Source: Verrucomicrobiota bacterium | GTDB taxonomy: Bacteria > Verrucomicrobiota > Kiritimatiellia > CAIQIC01 > Lenti-01 | Length of the DNA: 5,793 nucleotides | Direction of reading: 5' to 3' | Assembly: GCA_022709625.1 (NCBI GenBank) | Contig: JAKLIL010000132.1 | Coordinates: 1 to 5,793, forward strand | Shown here: piece by piece, positions 1-5,793 of the stretch | Numbering within the stretch: the first letter of the stretch is position 1 | How the letters are laid out: every line of letters starts with the position of its first letter | Translations under genes and position numbers: made by a program | Notes under the pieces: model-generated | What the model was told of the DNA's origin: nothing | Seen by the model: the letters and a program-made list of their open reading frames with translations, nothing else | The model's database searches: none

Positions 1-1
1 C

Positions 2-553
2 GGAGAGGTCGTCCTCAAATGGTATCCGCCGGGGTCCAAGCGTCGGGCGGCGTTGCGGGCCGCCGATCGTTTTCGCCGCTGCCTGCCCGTGCCCAGTCCG
101 CGTCCGCTGGCGGCGCTGGAACACGCCGCTGGCGGAGGGCTTCTGGCCAGCGAACGGATCGCGGGCGTTCCGCTGGCCGACGTCTGGGAGCGGGATTCCG
201 CGGCCATGGCCGCGTTTCCCGCCTTCATGGCGCTCATGCATCGCCACCGCGTCTACCACGGCGATCTCCACGGCGGCAACGTCATGTGGGACGGCCGGCG
301 CTGGGTGCTGATCGATCTCGACAGCCTGCGGCCGTGGCGGTTCGGCCTGCTGCCCCGGCGCCAAATCCGCCGCCAATGGGGCCAACTCTACGCCACCCGC
401 GGTTTTCCGGCCGTGATGCCGCAGCTCTTCGCCGCCTACGCCGGCTGGCTGCCGTTGCGGCGCGATCCCGCCCGCGAGTGGGCGGCCATCGCGGCCTACG
501 CCCACGCCCTGCCGGCCGTCTGGAAAGCGAAACAGGCCCGGCAAAACGGCTAG
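2..553 (+). CDS. Lipopolysaccharide kinase-like (WaaP/Kdo kinase-type) protein, 5'-truncated
   Basis: The reading frame is open from the left edge, so the true start lies outside the window; 183 residues are visible. Seen: EVVLKWY (Lys6 of the visible part) looks like the ATP-binding lysine strand of a protein-kinase fold. HGDLHGGN (86-93) is a catalytic loop with Asp88 as general base and Asn93 as metal ligand. IDLDS (104-108) takes the place of DFG, with Asp105 as the probable Mg ligand. The glycine-rich loop is missing because it lies upstream. HGDLHxxN followed by IDxD is typical of small bacterial lipopolysaccharide kinases (WaaP, KdkA, InaA), which phosphorylate lipid A-core sugars on the cytoplasmic face of the inner membrane. 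The substrate is an inference; another small-molecule phosphotransferase is possible. A GTG or TTG inside the visible part (for example 53) is rejected as start because it would remove the lysine strand. Confidence 0.8.
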   Translation, partial: GEVVLKWYPPGSKRRAALRAADRFRRCLPVPSPRPLAALEHAAGGGLLASERIAGVPLADVWERDSAAMAAFPAFMALMHRHRVYHGDLHGGNVMWDGRRWVLIDLDSLRPWRFGLLPRRQIRRQWGQLYATRGFPAVMPQLFAAYAGWLPLRRDPAREWAAIAAYAHALPAVWKAKQARQNG

Positions 554-631
554 CCGCGGCGTACCTTCGTTCTTGACTCGCTCCGCTGCGCTTGGCACGT
601 TCCCCGCTCAAACGGAAACGAGGATGCACAC

Positions 632-1168
632 ATGAAGATGCGGTTTTGGACTTGCGGGGCATGGATGGTGGCGGCGCTGGCGTGGGGTGGCGGATGCGGC
701 GACGACGACGGCGGTTCGTCGGCGCGGAACGAGGCGAATGGCGACTCCACCGGCACCCAGACCGCCGGCCAGACCACCAACGGCGTAGGCCAAGCCACCA
801 ATGCTCCCGCGCAGACCACGAACGCCCCTCCCGCGGCGACGAACAAGGCCATTTCCGTGACGGGAACCTACGCGTACAAGAAAGAAACCATGGTCCTGAA
901 GCAAAGCGGCAACGCGATCACCGGCACCGTGGTCGTGGCCGGGTTCGTGCAGGATCCCGCCAATCCGGTGCAATTGCCGGTGCCCGTGGTGGGTTCGGTC
1001 GATGCCTTGGGCATCGTGGAGCTGCAGGAATTGCTCCACTATCCGTTGAATCCCGCCAAGGACTATGTCATCGAGAAGGTCGGAAGTTTTGCGGATGCCA
1101 ACACGCTGGTCTTGAACGTCCTCAAAGGCCAGGCGCCGCATACCCAGACCTGGATCCGGACGAAGTAG
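632..1168 (+). CDS. Putative lipoprotein of unknown family with Thr/Asn-rich linker
   Basis: A 178-residue protein. Residues 1-22 form a lipoprotein-type signal: Lys2 and Arg4, a short hydrophobic run, then WGGGC with Cys22 as the candidate lipidated residue. The -3 position is Gly rather than the usual Leu, so the lipobox is imperfect. Residue +2 is Gly, which by the E. coli rule would not retain the protein in the inner membrane. Asp24-Asp26 and a low-complexity stretch rich in Thr, Asn, Gln and Ala (about 29-72) form a tether with repeated QTTN/TNAP units. The remainder (about 73-178) alternates polar and hydrophobic residues, with GTYAYKKETMVLKQSGN and ITGTVVVAG suggesting a beta-rich domain; I do not recognise the family. 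Start: ATG 632 has GAGG at 620-623, 8 nt upstream; ATG 638 fits worse. TTGACT (573-578) could be a -35, but I see no good -10. Function unknown. Confidence 0.8.
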   Translation: MKMRFWTCGAWMVAALAWGGGCGDDDGGSSARNEANGDSTGTQTAGQTTNGVGQATNAPAQTTNAPPAATNKAISVTGTYAYKKETMVLKQSGNAITGTVVVAGFVQDPANPVQLPVPVVGSVDALGIVELQELLHYPLNPAKDYVIEKVGSFADANTLVLNVLKGQAPHTQTWIRTK

Positions 1169-1178
1169 CAGGCATCCG

Positions 1179-1194
1179 CCGGGCCGTTGCCCGG
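1179..1194. terminator. Perfect hairpin between convergent genes, no U-tract
   Basis: CCGGGC (1179-1184) and GCCCGG (1189-1194) are exact inverted repeats around a CGTT tetraloop, 10 nt after the lipoprotein stop. Neither strand has a T-run after the stem, so it is not a standard intrinsic terminator. Its place between convergent stops suggests a transcript-end structure usable from both sides. Confidence 0.4.
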
Positions 1195-1213
1195 GCGAGC
1201 CGGTTCAAGATAA

Positions 1214-1232
1214 GGGGGGGGGGCGGGGCGGG
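1214..1232 (+). other. G10 homopolymer and G-quadruplex-prone tract
   Basis: Ten consecutive G (1214-1223), then C, GGGG, C and GGG. The run of ten can supply two G-triplets, so four G-runs with one-base loops are available, which is a strong G-quadruplex pattern. It starts 45 nt after the lipoprotein stop and ends 3 nt from the convergent YdjY-gene stop. On the - strand transcript it is a C-rich, G-poor stretch directly after the stop. Confidence 0.65.
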
Positions 1233-1235
1233 TCG

Positions 1236-1955
1236 TCAACGCGGCGTGAACCGGAGCGCGATCGGTGTTTCGTAGGGCGGCACGGCGTTGGTGTTCACGA
1301 CGAGAATCTCGTCGTTGGACCCGCACGGCAGCGGCAGGTTCACGATGGCGAAGGGATCCCAGTAGGTGACCACGAGGGATTCCTCGGCGAGCGCTTTGAA
1401 GTGGCCGTCTTTCACGACAGAGCCGGTGAAGGTCCAGGGGGTTTCGGGCAGCACGGCGTTGGCTTCGAGATTCCATACGAAGGATTCGGCGCGGGCGGAG
1501 CGGGATTCGCCGTTCGCCGTCCATTCGACGACGAGGTCGACCGGATCGCCCTTGGGCGGGCCAACGCCGAGCTCCGGCATGGGTTCGCCGCGCTTGAGGC
1601 CGGCCAGCAGGAGGGCGGCCTGCAAGTCGAGGGGATTCACGGCGAGGACGAACACCGATTCGTGGACCTTGCCCTGAACGCCGCACGCCAGGACTTCGAT
1701 GGGCCCCTCGGTTTGGTTTACCCATCCCGTGGCCACAACGGTTTTGGTGGCGGAGTCGAGCCGGACGGAACCGATCAGGGCGGTCTGGTCGGCCCACCGG
1801 ACAGGCGATGCCTGGGGCTGGGTCGCGGATTCCTCCCCGGCCGCCGCAAGCGGGGCGTTCGTTGGCGCCGCGGGCAAGGCGTCTTGGGCGGACGAGCCGG
1901 CGGCTTGGGTTAGGATCAGTCCAAGGGCGAAAAGACCGACAAGGCGTCGTTGCAT
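1236..1955 (-). CDS. Exported YdjY-domain protein
   Basis: A 239-residue protein with a Sec signal: Arg3-Arg4, hydrophobic core 5-19 and a likely cleavage SSA/QD after residue 23. A Pro/Ala/Thr linker containing TNAP (about 24-52) follows. The conserved part, about 60-125, reads as a YdjY domain: strand, TEGPIEVLAC (82-91), then GKVHESVFVL (95-104), NPLDLQAALLLAGLK (107-121). Cys91, His98 and Glu99 are the noteworthy polar positions. A second beta-rich segment (about 137-239) carries WNLEAN and a C-terminal PYETPIALRF. The domain's biochemical role is not established; Cys/His/Glu could bind a metal, but that is a guess. It is last in the cdaA unit. Start: AGGAG (1965-1961) lies 5 nt before ATG, so the 40-nt overlap with the TPR gene is real. 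Export to the periplasm is inferred from the signal peptide. Confidence 0.87.
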   Translation of the reverse strand: MQRRLVGLFALGLILTQAAGSSAQDALPAAPTNAPLAAAGEESATQPQASPVRWADQTALIGSVRLDSATKTVVATGWVNQTEGPIEVLACGVQGKVHESVFVLAVNPLDLQAALLLAGLKRGEPMPELGVGPPKGDPVDLVVEWTANGESRSARAESFVWNLEANAVLPETPWTFTGSVVKDGHFKALAEESLVVTYWDPFAIVNLPLPCGSNDEILVVNTNAVPPYETPIALRFTPR

Positions 1956-2515
1956 GCGTTCTCCTGTTGTTGGTAGAGGGCGGCAGTCTCGGGATCGGTC
2001 GATGCGCGGGCGGCAAGCGCCACGGCTTGGCGGGCCGCTTCGGCGGCGCCAGCGTAGTCGCCGTCGCGGTGGCGCAGCACCGACAAGACATACCAGGTTT
2101 CGGGGGTTGCGGGCTGGAGGCGCAGGGCCGCTTCGGCGGCGGCCAGCCCTTCGCGGATATCGGCGCGCCGGGGATCGGGGAAGCGGGCGGCGGTGCCGGC
2201 CAAGGCTTCGAGCGCGGCGGCTTCGCCGGGAAAGAACGTGTTCAGGCGGCGGAAGACGACGCGGCTTTCCGCAATACGGTCCAGCGCGAACAGGGCGCGA
2301 CCGAAACCGTAAAGCGCGGGACCGTTGGAGGGATAGAAGCGGAGGGATTGGGCGTAGAGCCGCGCCGCGGCCGAGGCATCCGGGGCGGTTTCCGCCGCGT
2401 GGTTGAGTTCCGCGGCCTCAGGCGGGAGGGGCAGCGCCAGCCAACCGGGTTCAGCCGCGCCGCCCGGGGCCGGCGCTAGTGCCAACAGGACCAACACGGA
2501 CAGCGCCCGGCGCAC
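1916..2515 (-). CDS. Exported tetratricopeptide-repeat protein
   Basis: A 199-residue protein starting at GTG. Residues 1-21 form a signal peptide (Arg2-Arg3, a Leu/Val-rich core, GGAA/EP cleavage). The mature part is helical with TPR spacing. One repeat spans about 48-80 (ARLYAQSLRFYPSNGPALYG followed by the ALDRIAES turn), a second about 82-112, a third about 120-153 (AAAEAALRLQPATPETWYVL), then a helix beginning at YAGAAEAARQAV. Repeats end in the usual 'P at helix end' pattern (FYP, FFP, LQP). TPRs are protein-docking scaffolds and no enzymatic motif is seen, so the likely job is binding another envelope protein, perhaps a product of this operon. Start: GAAGGA (2527-2522), inside the cdaR tail, is 6 nt upstream of GTG, and the cdaR TGA is only 2 nt before it, suggesting translational coupling. 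The 3' end overlaps the YdjY gene by 40 nt. Confidence 0.87.
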   Translation of the reverse strand: MRRALSVLVLLALAPAPGGAAEPGWLALPLPPEAAELNHAAETAPDASAAARLYAQSLRFYPSNGPALYGFGRALFALDRIAESRVVFRRLNTFFPGEAAALEALAGTAARFPDPRRADIREGLAAAEAALRLQPATPETWYVLSVLRHRDGDYAGAAEAARQAVALAARASTDPETAALYQQQENACNDALSVFSPLD

Positions 2516-2517
2516 GC

Positions 2518-3465
2518 TCAGTCCTTCAAACGGACGGTGGTGTTCGGCGGTTCGGTCCGCACCAGTCCGGCGCCGGTCGGCAGCACGGCGCGGATGGGCA
2601 ACTGGGTAGGGCCGGATCCGGACGTCCCGGCCAAATCGACGAACAGCCGGAAATCTTCCGCCTTCAGCGTCTTCATCAGTTCCGGGGAGCCCTTGACCGT
2701 GAGCGTGGCGGTTTCGGGTTCGAGATCGATGCGCAGGGCGCGGCCGGGCGGCGCCATGGGCAGGATGGCCAGGTCGGCGAACACGGAACTGACGGAGCGC
2801 TCGACGATGCCGAGATCCAGCGTGACGGCGGGCGGATCGACTTTCACCCCCGCCAGCGGTTCGCCGGGGGCCAAGGGAATCCGCCGCGCGTTGATGGACC
2901 GGATGCGGCCGTCGAGATCCACCGGCACGGTGCCGATCGATTCGATGTTCGCCAACCGCTGCGCGGGACCGGACAACTGGACGGTGGCGGGCGTGACCAC
3001 CATTTTGTCGACCTCGTAGCCGTCGGGCAGCAGGTTCTGGGTCTCGACCTTGACGGGGACCTGCTTGGTAATCTCGCGGTCGAGGCGCACCGTCACGGTT
3101 GCCGGCCGGATGAAGTCGATGCGCGCGTTGCCGGGGGCATTGACGTGGGCCGGGCCGAGGACGACGGTGTACGCGGCGTTGTCGGCATGCCCGCGGGCGT
3201 CCACGGTCGCCTTGATGAGTTCCCGGTTCAAGTAGCGCAGGTCGTCGCGCGTGCCGAGGAAGGCGACGTTGACCGTCCGGGCGGAGGCTTCCGCGACGCT
3301 CCAGTCCGGGGGCGGCTGGATCGTCAGAGGAATGTCGGTCACGATCGTGGAATTGCTGGTGGCCGCGCGAATGGCGTACCAGACGGCAATGGCCGCAACC
3401 ACCGCCACGGCCCGCAGGCCGTTGCGCGTTTCCAGGAAATCACGGGTCTTGCGGAGGATCTTCAA
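2518..3465 (-). CDS. cdaR: CdaR, YbbR-repeat regulator of diadenylate cyclase
   Basis: A 315-residue membrane-anchored protein. A short basic cytoplasmic N-terminus (KILRKTRDFLETRNGLR) leads into one transmembrane helix at about 17-33 ending WYAI. The rest is extracytoplasmic, in about three YbbR-like beta repeats: about 41-129 (IVTDIPLTIQ to TVTVRLDRE), about 130-215 (ITKQVPVKVE to VTLDLGIVER) and about 220-315. Each opens with the 'xxxVPVxv' strand and closes with a TVxL-type strand, as in YbbR domains. In Firmicutes CdaR binds CdaA and modulates c-di-AMP synthesis; having cdaA directly upstream supports the same role. Start: TTG 3465, with GGAG (3476-3473) 7 nt upstream inside cdaA. The junction overlaps cdaA by 26 nt. 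No ATG nearby preserves the basic N-terminus, so the TTG start is favoured. The usual following gene glmM is absent here. Confidence 0.9.
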   Translation of the reverse strand: MKILRKTRDFLETRNGLRAVAVVAAIAVWYAIRAATSNSTIVTDIPLTIQPPPDWSVAEASARTVNVAFLGTRDDLRYLNRELIKATVDARGHADNAAYTVVLGPAHVNAPGNARIDFIRPATVTVRLDREITKQVPVKVETQNLLPDGYEVDKMVVTPATVQLSGPAQRLANIESIGTVPVDLDGRIRSINARRIPLAPGEPLAGVKVDPPAVTLDLGIVERSVSSVFADLAILPMAPPGRALRIDLEPETATLTVKGSPELMKTLKAEDFRLFVDLAGTSGSGPTQLPIRAVLPTGAGLVRTEPPNTTVRLKD

Positions 3466-4321
3466 ATTCGCGCTCCATGGTTTCTTGGCTGCGGGCCAGG
3501 CTTTCCGTCGAAAGGTCGAGCTTTTGCCGGAACCGCTGCCAGCGGTTCTGGCTTTGGTCGCCGCGCAGCAGGACGGCGGCGAGGATGCGGCGCAGCCGTT
3601 CCTCGTCGAGGCCCCGGCTGAGCCGGCCGCGGTAGGCCAGCGAAATCGCCCCCGTTTCTTCCGAAACGACCACCACGACGGCGTCGGTTTCTTCCGACAG
3701 GCCCACGGCGGCGCGGTGGCGGGTGCCGGTCTTGCCGATGTCGCGGGCGGAAAGCGGGAACAGGCAGCCCGCCGCGCGGACGCGGTTGCCTTCGATGATT
3801 ACCCCGCCGTCGTGCAGCGGCGTGTGGGGGAAGAAGATCGTCGCCAGCAGTTCCGCGCTGACGGCGGAATCCAGCCGCGTGCCGGTGTCCTGGACGGAGC
3901 GGGTGCTGATCTGCCGCTCGATGGCGATCAAGGCGCCGATCTTGTCGGCCGCCAGGTGCGCCACGGCCTGCACGACTTCATCGAGCATGCCGCGCTCCCG
4001 CTGGATGGAAAAGACGTGCTGCTTGCCCAATTCCGCCAGCGCGCGCCGGATTTCGGGCTGGAAAATCACCACGAAGGCGATCACGAGATACACGGACATC
4101 TGCTGCAGCAGCCAGTTGAGGGTGTCGAGGCTGAACATCCGCGTCAGCACGATCATGGCCAGCAGGGCCGTGACGAAGCCCAGCAGCACCTGCGCCCCGC
4201 GGGTGCCGCGGAAAAAGAGGATGGTGTAGTAGAACAGCACGGCCAACACCAGGATTTCGACGAGGCCGCCGATGCCCGGCAAGGGCAAATGTCCGACGTA
4301 GTCCTTCCACGCGCCGTTCAT
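3440..4321 (-). CDS. cdaA: CdaA, membrane-bound diadenylate cyclase
   Basis: A 293-residue enzyme that joins two ATP into cyclic di-AMP at the cytoplasmic face of the inner membrane. Three transmembrane helices lie at about 20-37, 44-62 and 70-88, ending in the family signature FQPEIRRAL (87-95). The DAC domain follows at about 100-260. TPLHDGG (167-173) is the ATP-binding loop, usually written DGA, so Ala is replaced by Gly173. GTRHRAA (199-205) is the RHR motif, and SEETG (220-224) closes the core. Length is slightly above the roughly 270 of Bacillus CdaA because of a C-terminal Gln/Glu/Arg-rich tail. Start: ATG 4321 gives the short N-terminus of known CdaA proteins; the Shine-Dalgarno is weak. 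First gene of the four-gene unit. A -35-like TTGACG lies at 4363-4358 on the - strand, without a convincing -10. Confidence 0.95.
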   Translation of the reverse strand: MNGAWKDYVGHLPLPGIGGLVEILVLAVLFYYTILFFRGTRGAQVLLGFVTALLAMIVLTRMFSLDTLNWLLQQMSVYLVIAFVVIFQPEIRRALAELGKQHVFSIQRERGMLDEVVQAVAHLAADKIGALIAIERQISTRSVQDTGTRLDSAVSAELLATIFFPHTPLHDGGVIIEGNRVRAAGCLFPLSARDIGKTGTRHRAAVGLSEETDAVVVVVSEETGAISLAYRGRLSRGLDEERLRRILAAVLLRGDQSQNRWQRFRQKLDLSTESLARSQETMEREFEDPPQDP

Positions 4322-4368
4322 GCCGCCAATCTGCCATCCCGCCGGAATCGGCGCAAGCGTCAAAGGGT

Positions 4369-4396
4369 TTGTTTTTCGCGCGGCGGCGGGTATACT
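4369..4396 (+). promoter_or_regulatory. Candidate sigma70-type promoter of msrB, possibly leaderless
   Basis: TTGTTT (4369-4374), a 16-nt spacer, and TATACT (4391-4396), which differs from TATAAT at one base. Transcription would be expected to begin about 7 nt later, at or next to the A of ATG 4404, and no Shine-Dalgarno precedes that ATG. It sits back to back with the cdaA upstream region. Confidence 0.5.
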
Positions 4397-4403
4397 GGTG
4401 CGC

Positions 4404-4891
<488 letters not shown>

Positions 4892-4895
<4 letters not shown>

Positions 4896-5461
4896 GGCGG
4901 GCGAAAACCAGGGTCTCCGCCTGGGCCGTCGGCTTCCCGCCCGTGGAGCCGAAGCGCGCGCGGAGGTTGATTCTCGGCACGCTGCCGAGCGCGGAATCCA
5001 TTCGGCAAGGCCAGTACTACGCCCATCCGCGCAACGCCTTTTGGCCCATCATGGGCGCGCTTTTCGGGGCGGGCCGGGATCGACCCTATGCCGCCCGCTT
5101 GCGGATCCTCGCCGCGCACGGCATCATGCTGTGGGACGTGCTGCGCGCCGCCCACCGGCCCGGCAGCCGCGATGCCGCGATCCATCTGCGGCGCCTTGCG
5201 CCGAACCGGATTCCGGAACTCCTCGCGCGGCACCCCGAGCTGGAAACGATCGCGTTCAACGGCGGTCCGGCGGAAGCGCTCTTCCGGCGGCACGTGGCCC
5301 AACGGTGCGGCGCCCGGCTTGCGAACGTGAAACTCGTGCGGCTGCCCTCGACCAGTCCCGCCCACGCGTCCCGCACCTGCGCCCAAAAACTCGCCTGCTG
5401 GCGGCGCGCGTTCCCGCCGCCGCGCCCCCGCCGGCGCGCGCCGAAACCGGCGGTTTTTTAA
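4892..5461 (+). CDS. Hypoxanthine-DNA glycosylase (UDG superfamily, HDG/family 6 type)
   Basis: A 189-residue base-excision repair enzyme that removes hypoxanthine (deaminated adenine), and possibly uracil, from DNA. Seen: LILGTLPSAESIRQGQYYAHPRNAFWPIMG (from residue 26) is the N-terminal signature of this family. Asn48 in HPRNAFW corresponds, from memory, to the catalytically important Asn of the Methanosarcina enzyme. HGIMLWDVL (76-84), HPELETIAFNGG (114-125) and LVRLPSTSPAHA (148-159) are the remaining motifs, the last being the DNA-intercalation loop region. The C-terminal tail (about 170-189) is Arg/Pro-rich and unlike the core. Start: ATG 4892 shares ATGA with the msrB stop, implying translational coupling; no separate Shine-Dalgarno is clear. 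The gene may add DNA repair to the msrB transcript. Substrate specificity is inferred; a Mug-like mismatch glycosylase is the main alternative. Confidence 0.88.
5428..5459 (+). terminator. Rho-independent terminator at the end of the msrB-glycosylase operon
   Basis: CCGCCGG (5428-5434) pairs perfectly with CCGGCGG (5447-5453), with a 12-nt loop and a run of six T (5454-5459) directly after. A competing shorter stem, CGCCG/CGGCG (5439-5443 with 5448-5452, AAAC loop), ends one base earlier. The hairpin lies inside the glycosylase coding end, and the last T starts its TAA stop. Confidence 0.8.
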
Positions 5462-5508
5462 GGTGGAAATGAGGGCGAGAGAGGGGGTATGGTTCCCGCT
5501 CGGATCGC

Positions 5509-5529
5509 GCCCGGGAAAGAACGCCGGGC
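5509..5529 (+). other. Hairpin in the leader of the aroF-like gene
   Basis: GCCCGG (5509-5514) and CCGGGC (5524-5529) form a 6-bp stem with a 9-nt loop in the 92-nt spacer before aroF. No T-run follows, so it is not a terminator by itself. A 24-codon open frame (5469-5543) spans it. Confidence 0.3.
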
Positions 5530-5553
5530 ATCCCAACCGATAGGCGCGTAGAC

Positions 5554-5793
5554 ATGATCGTGGTGATGAAAAAAGGAGCCGGGCAAGCCCAGCTCCAGGC
5601 CATCGTGCAGATGATCGAAGGCTGGGGCCTGAAAGCGCATCTGAGCCAGGGCGCCGAGGTCGCGGTGGTCGGCCTCATCGGCGACGAGGCCCCGGAACGC
5701 GGGCCGGCCTTGGAAATGATGCCGGGCGTGGATAAGGTCATGCCGGTCCTGAAGCCCTACAAGCGGGCAAGCACGGAATTCCACCCCGACCGG
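5554..5793 (+). CDS. aroF: 3-deoxy-7-phosphoheptulonate (DAHP) synthase, type I-beta, 3'-truncated
   Basis: The first 80 codons are visible. This enzyme condenses phosphoenolpyruvate with erythrose 4-phosphate, the first step of the shikimate pathway to Phe, Tyr and Trp. The visible part is the N-terminal ferredoxin-like regulatory domain, beginning MIVVMKKGAG and ending VLKPYKRASTEFHP (65-78), the linker leading into the catalytic barrel outside the window. In sequence position it matches the Thermotoga maritima enzyme, including His29 and Ser31, which take part there in tyrosine-dependent inhibition, so feedback control by an aromatic amino acid is likely. Start: ATG 5554 reproduces the family N-terminus; only a weak TAGG lies upstream. 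It follows a terminator, so it probably has its own promoter, though none is convincing. The symbol aroF follows common usage for this subtype and is not a claim of E. coli orthology. Confidence 0.9.
   Translation, partial: MIVVMKKGAGQAQLQAIVQMIEGWGLKAHLSQGAEVAVVGLIGDEAPERGPALEMMPGVDKVMPVLKPYKRASTEFHPDR

Noticed and set aside
554..631. Promoter for the lipoprotein (TTGACT 573-578 or TTGGCA 592-597)
   Set aside because: Neither -35-like hexamer has an acceptable -10 at 16-18 nt, so no promoter is called.
1063..2091. 342-codon - strand frame across the YdjY gene and lipoprotein end
   Set aside because: Arg/Pro-rich translation without a domain. It is an alternative frame of the YdjY and TPR genes, which have signal peptides and good RBSs.
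2479..3621. 380-codon + strand frame opposite cdaR
   Set aside because: Low-complexity Gly/Arg/Asp/His composition, no domain, and fully antisense to cdaR, which has a transmembrane helix and YbbR repeats.

Overview
The window is GC-rich and densely coded. It suggests a Gram-negative, double-membraned bacterium, most likely from the PVC group (Kiritimatiellota, Verrucomicrobiota or Planctomycetota). The evidence is a kinase of the lipopolysaccharide-kinase type, a lipoprotein, several exported proteins, a YdjY-domain protein (a family I associate with PVC genomes), and Thr-Asn-Ala-Pro linkers in two different exported proteins. The phylum is an inference from recognised protein families, not from a marker gene.

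Layout. On the + strand, nt 2-553 is the 3' part of a small kinase-like gene, followed by a short unknown lipoprotein (632-1168). A convergent junction (1169-1235) holds a perfect hairpin and a G10 tract. On the - strand, running from 4321 down to 1236, is a compact four-gene unit: cdaA (membrane diadenylate cyclase), cdaR (YbbR-repeat regulator), an exported TPR protein and an exported YdjY-domain protein. Every junction in this unit overlaps or is 2 nt apart, and the second and third genes use TTG and GTG starts. An 82-nt divergent spacer (4322-4403) separates it from a + strand pair: msrB (4404-4895) and a hypoxanthine/uracil-DNA glycosylase (4892-5461), joined by an ATGA overlap and closed by an intrinsic terminator that contains the stop codon. 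After a 92-nt leader, a type I-beta DAHP synthase (aroF-like) begins at 5554 and runs off the window.

How the genes work together. The - strand unit looks like a cyclic di-AMP module with an envelope arm: CdaA makes the second messenger at the inner membrane, CdaR is its known membrane partner, and the two co-encoded exported proteins replace the glmM gene that commonly follows cdaR in Firmicutes. The msrB pair is a damage-repair operon, covering oxidised methionine in proteins and deaminated purine or uracil in DNA. The aroF-like gene starts the shikimate pathway and keeps the His29/Ser31 pair of the tyrosine-regulated Thermotoga enzyme. No mobile element, CRISPR array, tRNA or rRNA was seen, and no stretch longer than 300 nt lacks a gene.
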